The position numbers were made by a program, and so were the translations under genes. 64,000 bases of DNA from Pseudorhodoferax sp. Leaf267. Lineage in GTDB: Bacteria; Pseudomonadota; Gammaproteobacteria; Burkholderiales; Burkholderiaceae_C. Where the stretch lies: positions 62,858 to 126,857 of the forward strand of contig NZ_LMMV01000021.1 of NCBI RefSeq assembly GCF_001422405.1, written 5' to 3'. Within the stretch, counting starts at the first letter, position 1, and each line of letters begins with the position of its first letter. Under the pieces are notes generated by a model that was given only the letters and a program-made list of their open reading frames with translations, ran no database searches and was not told where the DNA came from. Positions 10,177-17,578 of the stretch are shown here, piece after piece.

Positions 10177-12801
10177 CTACTCGACGCGTAGGACGGGATT
10201 GCTGGGTGGCACGGGCAGCACCCAGCGGCTGGGTTCTGTCAGCACGACGGCTGCCAGCTTGCCGACCACAGCACCACCTCGACCGAGCACGCCAAATTTG
10301 ATGATGTTGGTGCGGTTGGGTCCGGCCAGGTGCCAGCCAGCGCGGACCAGCTCGCGCTGGACCTGCATCGCGTAGTCGTTGATCGCATGCTCCGGCTTGC
10401 CACGGTCTTCCGCAAACAGGTTGAAAATCAATGGCGACACCAACGCCATGCCCTGGGGCACGAAATGCACCACGGCCCCGGTTTCGTTGTACTTGATGCG
10501 CCGCTCAACCAATGACGTCTGCACCCAGTGCATGAACTCCAGCGCCAACGGCGTTGCCTTCGCCGCGGCTTCGTGCTCACCGCGTACCGCTGGCAGCTTC
10601 GGCTGGAGCAACACTGCAGTCGGCCCGGTCTCGTCCGGTCCCGACTTGGCGACAGGATCTGCGGCATGCTCGTCCTGGACCGCAAGTGTCGGCCGGGGCG
10701 GCACCAGGAATGTCGTGGCCGGCTGTAGCAAGCTTGGTGGCGCTTGTCGGCTGGATTGCGACGCAACGAGTTTGGGCGTCGCGTCGCGTGCCGACTGAGT
10801 CGTCTTGGGCTGGCTTCTCGCACCACCGGCAACGGGTAACGGCGTGGCCAACGAGCGCCGCGCCCGTGCGCGGTCTGTCGCGTCGCGGTCCGTGCGGGCG
10901 ATCGTTGGCGCGGATTCCGCCGCATCCAGCAGGTAGTCGTCGTCCAGCTCCTCAAACACCCGCCGACGCACCATTGCTGCATCCTCGCCCTGGTCCGGAC
11001 GTTGCACCTGCATGGCCATCTCAGGATCGGCGGCCGGGCGCTGCTCGGCCGCCACTGCCGCAGCTTCCTGTCGCGGCTGATCCGCAGCGCCAGATTCCGC
11101 CTTGACGGACTTCGGCTTGTTGAAGGCGGGCGGCTTGATCTGCGGCTTCATCGCCGCTTTGGCCCGCTCCGACGACTGGCCAGCAGAGCGATTTGCACCA
11201 GATGCAACCGCTGCAGCAGCTTCACGCTTCTTGCCCTGGGTTGGCGCATCTTCCAGAGCAACACCATGTGCAGCAGTCTCCTGCCGAGCCACAGCAGCAT
11301 CTTCATGCAGCACTGGCTTGCCAGCCTGCACTGCAGCAACCTGAGCCTCTTGCGGATTCGCTGTCGCAACGTCGCTCACGCCGGAATCTGCCACAGCCTC
11401 GGCCGCACCGCGTCTGGACAGCACATCGATGCGCCCTTGCATCGGTGGCGGGTAATGGGCCGGGTCCGCAAAAACCTTCTTCAGCGGAAAACGCAGCACG
11501 CTCAGGCTGTGCTCGTAGCTTGCACTTTCACGACCTGGCTCAGCAGCACCGTCTGCCACAGGATCTGCACCTTGCCCACGCACCGTCACGTACCAGATGG
11601 CCTGCCCAGACTGCGGATTCGGCATGAGACAGCCGTATTCCTGCCACGTGTCGAACAGCCGATCGTTCTTGGCTTCCCCCGGCACGACCTCGTCCGGTGC
11701 CCGTGCCTTGATCCAGGCCCGCGTTGCATCGGCCAGGCGTTTGGCCACAAACCAGATCGAGCCGTCGTAGACCCATGCTGCAGCGCCGGACCGGTTGAGC
11801 GGCAGATCGGTGCCCACGCGCAACATGTCGCGCATGCCTTGCATCAGCAGATCCACCAACGGCACGGCCGACGCCGTGGCGAAGCGCGCTCGGTTGCCGC
11901 TCTGCAGTGCCCGCCTCGTGGACGCTTTGTCGGCCTCGCGCACGATCTGGGCCAGCAGGCTGTCCTTGTCATCTCCTGACAGGTAGCGGTTCATCGCCTC
12001 GAAAGCGGCAGGTTGCCGGGCCAGAAAGCTCAGCGCGGTCGTCGTGGCGATCTGCGGCAGCAGCAACATGGCCGTGCGCGAGTGCGCGCGGTAGTCGCGC
12101 TGCGACTTCGGCGCGAACTCCACCAGGTACTCGGCGCCGACCCGCCCCGTGGCCGCGCCGACCAGTGAGCCCGACATCGGCTGCCAACGGATGGGATCGG
12201 ACATGTCTTGCGAGCGCCATGACACCTGCAGGTCCGTGAGCGGCTTGGCGATATCGTGGAGCAGCGCGCAATAGAAGACGACCAGGGTCCATTCATCACG
12301 CTGCGCATCGATGACCTCGATCGGCGCGCCTTCGGGCAATAGGCGACCACTGCGCCACGTCAGCGCGGCCAGCAGCATCTCCACGGTGTGGGCCAGCAGT
12401 CCGCCGGCATGCGCGTGATGGTGCGCCTCGGAAGCCGGCAGCAACTGCACAAACTCGGCGTACCGGTGGATCGCGCTGAGGCAGTCGCGCTCCCAGACAG
12501 GCTGCGCCAGGCGCGTCCTGCGCATGATCTCGCGCAACGCCCTGTCCGCCTGGACCACCTGCAGCAGGTCCTGGGCCGCCAACACGCGCAGCCACCCCGC
12601 CCTACTCCCATGAAGCTGGATTGCAGCAGGGGGGGCACCAGTCTCCGGTGGCACCGGCGCCGCCGACGCCGAACGATGGGGTGGTTGCAGCCATGCAGAC
12701 CATCGCGCCAGTTGGAGGCGCAAGCCCTGGCTCAGGTTGGACAACAGCCCGGCTGGCGTGTCACCGCTGGGCCTGGTCATCGTCGTCGCGTCCGCGCACA
12801 T
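10177..12801 (-). CDS. traI: MobH-type relaxase TraI (ICE, PFGI-1 class; TIGR03760-like)
   Basis: 874 residues. The N-terminal TraI_2 domain has the HD-type metal motif of MobH relaxases: HHHAHAGGLLAHTVEM (~127-142) and ALLHDIAKPL (~179-188). A long low-complexity Ala/Gln/Pro linker (~450-730) follows, then the C-terminal TraI_2_C domain (LEFMHWVQTSLVERRIKYN). In this family the protein nicks oriT and leads the DNA into the coupling protein. The start at 12801 is uncertain; an internal ATG at 12780 is possible. It overlaps the upstream minus-strand gene by tens of bases. Unlike the usual ICE layout, no integrase gene lies beyond its 3' end. Confidence 0.9.
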   Translation of the reverse strand: MCADATTMTRPSGDTPAGLLSNLSQGLRLQLARWSAWLQPPHRSASAAPVPPETGAPPAAIQLHGSRAGWLRVLAAQDLLQVVQADRALREIMRRTRLAQPVWERDCLSAIHRYAEFVQLLPASEAHHHAHAGGLLAHTVEMLLAALTWRSGRLLPEGAPIEVIDAQRDEWTLVVFYCALLHDIAKPLTDLQVSWRSQDMSDPIRWQPMSGSLVGAATGRVGAEYLVEFAPKSQRDYRAHSRTAMLLLPQIATTTALSFLARQPAAFEAMNRYLSGDDKDSLLAQIVREADKASTRRALQSGNRARFATASAVPLVDLLMQGMRDMLRVGTDLPLNRSGAAAWVYDGSIWFVAKRLADATRAWIKARAPDEVVPGEAKNDRLFDTWQEYGCLMPNPQSGQAIWYVTVRGQGADPVADGAAEPGRESASYEHSLSVLRFPLKKVFADPAHYPPPMQGRIDVLSRRGAAEAVADSGVSDVATANPQEAQVAAVQAGKPVLHEDAAVARQETAAHGVALEDAPTQGKKREAAAAVASGANRSAGQSSERAKAAMKPQIKPPAFNKPKSVKAESGAADQPRQEAAAVAAEQRPAADPEMAMQVQRPDQGEDAAMVRRRVFEELDDDYLLDAAESAPTIARTDRDATDRARARRSLATPLPVAGGARSQPKTTQSARDATPKLVASQSSRQAPPSLLQPATTFLVPPRPTLAVQDEHAADPVAKSGPDETGPTAVLLQPKLPAVRGEHEAAAKATPLALEFMHWVQTSLVERRIKYNETGAVVHFVPQGMALVSPLIFNLFAEDRGKPEHAINDYAMQVQRELVRAGWHLAGPNRTNIIKFGVLGRGGAVVGKLAAVVLTEPSRWVLPVPPSNPVLRVE

Positions 12802-13339
12802 GCTCGGACGCGATTCCCATCAGCAACTCGTAGACCAGGTGCTGGTAGTGGGGATCGGCGTCGTCGCCCAGCCAGACTTCCACGCCTTTGCGCTCGTCGT
12901 ATTGCGAATCATCGTGGTGCGGTACGCGATCCAGGAATGCCATCCACGACTGCTCCAGTGGACACCACACCATGTCCTTGACCCCCACTGGCCCCCAATA
13001 TGCCTTGACGCGCAAAAAATCGAGCTGCAGCAGATCAAGCACGATGCGCAGCTGGCGTTCACGCAAGGTCTTGCGCGATGGCGATGGCGTCGTGCTGGGC
13101 GCGCCGCGTTGCATCACATGCCGCATGAGGAGATCGCGTGTGCAACGCGCAGGGTCTTCTTCGACATGCAGATACTCTTCCACGCCGTCGTAGCGACTCA
13201 ACCAACCGAGCAGCACGGATGCCCAGTGGCCGAGGTCCAGCTGCACGAGCAGCAACACGATGGCGTATGGCGCATGCGCATGGTCAAGCGAATCGCGTCC
13301 AAACCGCGGGTACTCTTTGCGTGGAGCTTCAGGTTCCAT
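12761..13339 (-). CDS. Conserved ICE protein upstream of the relaxase, unknown function
   Basis: 192 residues, rich in charged and aromatic residues, with no signal peptide or membrane segment. The C terminus ends in a run of acidic/Gln residues (GRDDDDQAQR). It overlaps the relaxase start by about 40 bases, so the two are translated from one message. Its position suggests an accessory role in DNA processing, but I recognise no motif. The distribution of buried hydrophobics (VLLLVQLDLGHWASVLLGWLSRY) is that of a folded soluble protein. Confidence 0.7.
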   Translation of the reverse strand: MEPEAPRKEYPRFGRDSLDHAHAPYAIVLLLVQLDLGHWASVLLGWLSRYDGVEEYLHVEEDPARCTRDLLMRHVMQRGAPSTTPSPSRKTLRERQLRIVLDLLQLDFLRVKAYWGPVGVKDMVWCPLEQSWMAFLDRVPHHDDSQYDERKGVEVWLGDDADPHYQHLVYELLMGIASEHVRGRDDDDQAQR

Positions 13340-13989
13340 GAGGGATAGGGCTCCCGAGGGGGTCCGGACAAGCGTGCATCAGGCGCGCACTCTACTGGCC
13401 CAGCAGCAGTCAGTCGTGCACGATTTCCAGATTGCCGCCAACAGATTTTCGCTTGCTGCACGACCTGCGTTGTGATATTTGCATCAAGCGAGAACGCGGC
13501 ATCTTCGTCGTGCGGATCGGTCGTCTGATCCTGGAGCAAGGCCCGACGCGCCGTGGACTGGCCCTGTGCCCTGCTGGCAGGACGCGCCCCAGCGCGGCCA
13601 GCCAGCACCCGTAGCGGGCCCGTAGTGCCTGCCCCCTACCCGTAAGCCCTTTGCGCCACCGACGAAGCCGAGGAGGTGGCGCGCCCTTTGGGTTGGGCCA
13701 TTAACCCCGTAGGTGCCTTTGCCCGTACGCCGCACTGCCCCAGGGCGGCAGCCGTTTGCCCTTCCGTTGCCGCAGACCATCGGCACCGGCTACCGAATCG
13801 CCATCCCTTTGTCAAGCGTAAACCGCCCGGAACATCGCAATGGGTTTCCGGTTGAGTACACGCACGCGTCGCATGAACACTGCATTCACTGGCGGCGCTT
13901 CGGCGTCACTTGGCCCGACCGGCACAGCAACTGGCAAGTCCAATCCGCTGCGCTGATGACGTCGGGTCCTTTCTATTCGGAGAACGCGG
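13340..13989. promoter_or_regulatory. Divergent intergenic region between relaxase and transfer operon (candidate oriT/promoters)
   Basis: 650 bases without a credible gene, lying between the leftward relaxase pair and the rightward transfer operon. A hairpin GCGCCACC / GGTGGCGC (13653-13660 with 13675-13682) is flanked on both sides by the direct repeat CCCTTTG (13647-13653 and 13684-13690 region) and related CCCGTA/CCGTAG repeats. Divergent promoters must lie here. The location beside a relaxase and the hairpin plus direct repeats make it the best oriT candidate in the window, but this is inference. The AGCAGTCAGTCGTGCACGA stretch near 13405 holds further short repeats. Confidence 0.4.
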
Positions 13990-14523
13990 ATGATGGAACG
14001 ACCCACGCCGGAGATGATCCGTGCGCTGCGGGGCATGGCCCTGGTGACGATGGCGATGGTGCCGGCGTCGTCGGCACTCGCAGGTCTGCCCAGCGATGAA
14101 ATCGTCCTGGGTCGCTACACCACGGCGGCGTCACGGCCACCCGCCGACCTCGGGCGCCCGCTCGATGTGGTGGTGTCCCTGAGCTTCCCCCGCTCGACCG
14201 TGTCCACGGTCGGCGACGCGTTGCAGCACACCTTGCTCCGCAGCGGTTACCGGCTGTCGCAGGCGGACATGGACAAGCTGGCGATCAACTTCCTGGCCTT
14301 GCCCCTGCCCGAATCACAGCGGCAGGTCGGCCCCTACGCGGTGCATGCCGTCCTCGGTCTTCTGGTTGGTCCCGTGTGGACCTGGCACAGCGATGACCAA
14401 CGACGGACGGTGTGGTTCAGCGCATCGGACGTCAATCCGTCCGTGGTCATGCTGCCCGACGCAGGCCCTGCGCAGGCCCAGGCGTTTCCTGTCACAGCTC
14501 CAAACGTGAAAGCGAAGGAGTGA
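13990..14523 (+). CDS. PilL-like ICE protein (TIGR03748-like), first gene of transfer operon
   Basis: 177 residues with an N-terminal signal-like stretch (MALVTMAMVPASSALAG). The body begins with the IVLGRYTTAAS motif typical of the PilL N-terminal domain, and includes FPRSTVSTVGDALQHTLLRSGYRL and the ALPLPESQRQVGPYAVHAVL segment near the end. Members sit at the head of PFGI-1/ICEclc transfer clusters and are thought to be secretin-related periplasmic/pilus proteins. GGAG (13978-13981) precedes the ATG by eight bases. Confidence 0.78.
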   Translation: MMERPTPEMIRALRGMALVTMAMVPASSALAGLPSDEIVLGRYTTAASRPPADLGRPLDVVVSLSFPRSTVSTVGDALQHTLLRSGYRLSQADMDKLAINFLALPLPESQRQVGPYAVHAVLGLLVGPVWTWHSDDQRRTVWFSASDVNPSVVMLPDAGPAQAQAFPVTAPNVKAKE

Positions 14524-14528
14524 CGGTG

Positions 14529-15659
14529 ATGCCGGAAGACAACTTCGACCAGGACCGCCATCTCGGGCAGGTCCGGGACCAAGAGCTGGCGCGGCAGACC
14601 GAGCAACGCCGACTGGAGCAGGAGCGGGAACGGCTGGAGCAGGAGCGGGAACAGCAGGACGAGGATGAACGACTCCGCACCGTGACGTCCAGCGGTTCGC
14701 GCCCTGGCGCTTCGGGCCGAGGCGGGCTGTCGAGCCACCCATCCAGGCAAGGCCCTTCCCTGCTGAGCCGCATCCGGCGCAGTCGCGCCGAGGCGGCACC
14801 ACCGGCCGCATCGCAGTCCGTTGCACAAGCGCCCGGTCACAGATCGTCGTCCTGGGTGTTCGCACTGTGTGCCCTGTTGGTGGGGGCGGCTGCGCTGGGT
14901 TACGGGACATGGCGCGGCACCTCGACGTTCGGTCAGTCACTGCGGCAGTGGATGGGCATGCCTGCAATCGACGCAGGCTTGCAGCAGCGAACCACCGAGC
15001 CCACGGGCGCACCCGAACAGGCGGAGGCCGCCCTCCCCGATCCGGTGTTGCCGTCGCCGATGGAACAAGGCCAGGCCACGGGTTCGACCCCGCAGCCGAA
15101 CGAGCCAGTGCCTGCGGCTGCCCCAGTGCAGGCCATTGCGGAGGTGCCTGCGCCTGCGCCAGTGGAACGCGCGCATATGGTGATTTCCCCGGTGGTGTCG
15201 ACGGTGGCGACGGAGGCCAATACCCCGCTCACGTCCGAGATCGCCCAGCGGCTCGGGTCCATCGAAGCAATGCTGGCCACGATCCAGGTCCAGTTGGCCC
15301 GCCATGAAGCCATGCGGCCCAGCGCAGCAGCACCCGCCGCTGCGGTCCCTTCACGCCATACGAGCGCGCCGCCGCGGCGCACCCAAGTCGCCTGCGCCCC
15401 GACCAGGTCGGCTCCAGGCCAGGCGGGCGAATCTGCGGCACGCCAGAGCGCTGGACAGTTGCTCGCTGTGGACGTCTGGGGAGGTGCTCCGTCTGTCGTG
15501 GTCGGAACCGGCGACGCGTCGGACCGGCGCATTCGTGTGCTGCGGCCGGGGGACACCCACAACGGGGTGTCGCTGTTGAAGGCCGATCCCGCAACCGGGC
15601 AGGCGACCTTCGGCGTCGGCACGACGACTTTCACGATGGCCGTGAAGGACGGGGGCTGA
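14529..15659 (+). CDS. ICE membrane protein with coiled coil and long Pro/Ala periplasmic region, unknown
   Basis: 376 residues. Residues ~10-55 form a highly charged helix (LEQERERLEQEREQQDEDE) predicted as a coiled coil in the cytoplasm. Residues ~112-135 form one membrane segment (WVFALCALLVGAAALGYG), followed by a Pro/Ala-rich periplasmic linker. The C-terminal ~65 residues are a small folded domain (LLAVDVWGGAPSVVVG to FGVGTTTFTMAV). ATG 14529 follows AAGGAG at 14515-14520. The architecture recalls TonB/VirB10-like spanning proteins, and its place between pilL-like and TIGR03759 genes fits a transfer-apparatus part, but I know no family for it. Confidence 0.7.
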   Translation: MPEDNFDQDRHLGQVRDQELARQTEQRRLEQERERLEQEREQQDEDERLRTVTSSGSRPGASGRGGLSSHPSRQGPSLLSRIRRSRAEAAPPAASQSVAQAPGHRSSSWVFALCALLVGAAALGYGTWRGTSTFGQSLRQWMGMPAIDAGLQQRTTEPTGAPEQAEAALPDPVLPSPMEQGQATGSTPQPNEPVPAAAPVQAIAEVPAPAPVERAHMVISPVVSTVATEANTPLTSEIAQRLGSIEAMLATIQVQLARHEAMRPSAAAPAAAVPSRHTSAPPRRTQVACAPTRSAPGQAGESAARQSAGQLLAVDVWGGAPSVVVGTGDASDRRIRVLRPGDTHNGVSLLKADPATGQATFGVGTTTFTMAVKDGG

Positions 15660-15660
15660 C

Positions 15661-16236
15661 ATGCGGTGCATCCCGTCGACCGCCCTGCTGCTGGCCATCG
15701 CATGCACCGCCGGAGTTGGTCCTGCCCAGGCCCAGACGCGCCTGAACCAGACCCGGATCGAGACGTCGCAGGCGCAGGCCGCGCGGGAAACCACGCTCCC
15801 GCTCGACCAACATGACCGCCTGGTCGCCGAAATCTGGGGCCTCACCGACGACGAGATGCGCCGCGCCAAGGTCCTGCTCCAAGGGCCCCGCGCCTCATTC
15901 TCGGTGCCCAACATTTCGCCGGTCGAGGCGCTGGGCATCCATGCCCGTGACGAAGCCGAACGGCAGCGCTACGCCGAGAAGTTCGCGCGGGTCGTGTTCG
16001 AGGACCTGAAGCGCACCTTGGCGTTCGGCCAGGCGTACCAGACCGCCATCACGCGCCTGACGGCCGGCACACCCATGGTGTCCTACGACGGCCTGCCCGG
16101 CGCTGTCGCGCCGATCGGTGCCGCCGACATCGGCAATGTGCCGCGATCGTTGGTGACCGAGCCCGGCAGCACCGGACCATCGTCACGGGCGCGCTTCGCA
16201 CCGGCACTGACAATCGGCCCGGGCGTGGCGCGCTGA
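15661..16236 (+). CDS. Integrating conjugative element protein, TIGR03759 (PFL_4693) family
   Basis: 191 residues with a cleavable signal peptide ending around ACTAGVGPAQAQ. The mature part contains the family-typical EIWGLTDDEMRRAKVLLQGPRASFSVPNISPVEALGIHARDEAERQ-type region, with WGLTDDE and EALGIHARD as key motifs, followed by a helical RYAEKFARVVFEDLKRTLAF. The role is unknown; it is a periplasmic component conserved in MPF-G mating systems. It lies one base after the previous gene. Confidence 0.85.
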   Translation: MRCIPSTALLLAIACTAGVGPAQAQTRLNQTRIETSQAQAARETTLPLDQHDRLVAEIWGLTDDEMRRAKVLLQGPRASFSVPNISPVEALGIHARDEAERQRYAEKFARVVFEDLKRTLAFGQAYQTAITRLTAGTPMVSYDGLPGAVAPIGAADIGNVPRSLVTEPGSTGPSSRARFAPALTIGPGVAR

Positions 16237-16239
16237 GCT

Positions 16240-17016
16240 ATGCCGGTCAACGCATTCCACACCACTGGCACAGGCGCGGCGAGCAGGCGCGCGCTGCTCC
16301 AAACCGGCGCAACTTGCGCTCTGGCAGGGTGCAGCATCGTGGCCAGAGCGACGACGGCCGGAGTGTCGCCACCATGGCACATCTACCCGGCATCCGAGAC
16401 CAAGGTGTTGATGCCTGTGGCGACCTCGGCGCCGGCTGCCGCTGCGGAGCGGACCTTGCCGGCATCCAAAGAGGTGCGGCGCAGCCGCACGGCCCCTGTC
16501 GACAAGCGGGGAGCGCGTCCACCGGCCGCCTTCGAGCAGGCAGCCGCACGCCATGGCATCCCTGCCTGGCTGGTGTACGGCGTGGCGCTGCAGGAGTCGC
16601 AGGTGACCATCGGCCGCACGGCCCTGCCCTACCCCTGGACCCTTTGCGTCAGCGGTCGCGGCGAGCGCTATGCGGACGTCCATGCGGCGCGCCGGGCGCT
16701 GCGCGGCTACCTGGATGTCGGCGTCACGAATGTCGACTGCGGACCGATGCAAGTGAATTGGCGCTGGCACCGCGACAAGCTGCAAAGCGTGGATCGTGCG
16801 CTCGACCCGTACGCGAACCTGGACGTGGGCGCCGGCATCCTGGCCGATCTGCGCCGCAGCACAGGCGACTGGCGGATGGCGGTGCAGCTGTACCACGCGG
16901 GTTCGCTGGACACGCTCGAACGCCGGACACGAGCCGCGCGCTACCTGGCATCGGTCCAGCGGGTGTTGGCACGGCACGGTCAGAGCTTCGCGGCCGAGGG
17001 AGGTCCGCATGGCTGA
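16240..17016 (+). CDS. Lytic transglycosylase, SLT domain, ICE type
   Basis: 258 residues. The N terminus has a weak signal or lipoprotein-like stretch (CALAGCSIVARA; the Cys of LAGC near residue 25 could be lipidated). The catalytic domain starts at HGIPAWLVYGVALQESQVTIGR, with the catalytic Glu in LQES. It continues with NVDCGPMQVNW (the GxMQ motif) and AVQLYHAGS (the family A-Y-x-G element). Such enzymes open the peptidoglycan for the conjugation channel. It overlaps the next gene by eight bases. Confidence 0.86.
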   Translation: MPVNAFHTTGTGAASRRALLQTGATCALAGCSIVARATTAGVSPPWHIYPASETKVLMPVATSAPAAAAERTLPASKEVRRSRTAPVDKRGARPPAAFEQAAARHGIPAWLVYGVALQESQVTIGRTALPYPWTLCVSGRGERYADVHAARRALRGYLDVGVTNVDCGPMQVNWRWHRDKLQSVDRALDPYANLDVGAGILADLRRSTGDWRMAVQLYHAGSLDTLERRTRAARYLASVQRVLARHGQSFAAEGGPHG

Positions 17017-17578
17017 GCAGAAAGGTCTCGCCCAGGCCATCTGGCTGGTGGTCATGTTGCTTGTGCTTGCCCTGGTGGGGTGGGCCACCGGGCCGGCATC
17101 TGCGCTGGAAACGGTGTACGACAGTGGCCGCTCGGTGCCGATCGCGCCCTATCTGGCAGTCCCGGGCAACAACCCGAACAACGGGCAGCAGGACGGAACG
17201 AAGTACCCGATCACCAGCACGCTGCGGCGCGGCGTGCTGCCGCAGGAAGTCCCGGTGTTCGATGCACATTGGTTGACCCATCCGCTGGTGGTCACCGGCA
17301 CCGACCGGCATTCGATGGCATGGCTGCTGATGCACAGGCAGCGGCTCGAAGACATGAACGCCAGGGTGCTGGTGGTGGAGGCGCACAAGGCCGAGCAGCT
17401 GGCGATGGCGCAATCGCTGGTGCCGCAGTTGCCGATGTGGCCCCGCGACGACAACTGGATCGAAGACCGGTTGCGCGCCGCAGGCGCCCGTGTCTACCCG
17501 CTCCTGATCGGCACGGATGGCATCGCGCGCCAGATCCTGCCGCTGCAACGTGGCGTGTCTTCGGGAGGTCTGCGGTGA
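17009..17578 (+). CDS. Integrating conjugative element protein, TIGR03765 (PFL_4695) family
   Basis: 189 residues with an N-terminal membrane or signal segment (AIWLVVMLLVLALVGWATG). The conserved body reads ETVYDSGRSVPIAPYL, then VFDAHWLTHPLVVTGTDRHSMAWLL and ends with YPLLIGTDGIARQIL. It is an envelope protein found just before traD in this ICE class, and its exact role is not established. ATG 17009 lies inside the end of the transglycosylase gene; the stop overlaps the traD GTG start. Confidence 0.83.
   Translation: MAEQKGLAQAIWLVVMLLVLALVGWATGPASALETVYDSGRSVPIAPYLAVPGNNPNNGQQDGTKYPITSTLRRGVLPQEVPVFDAHWLTHPLVVTGTDRHSMAWLLMHRQRLEDMNARVLVVEAHKAEQLAMAQSLVPQLPMWPRDDNWIEDRLRAAGARVYPLLIGTDGIARQILPLQRGVSSGGLR

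Noticed and set aside
13198-13608. Minus-strand frame before the relaxase pair
   Set aside because: It overlaps the 12761-13339 gene and has a low-complexity, Cys/Ser-rich end, without ribosome site.
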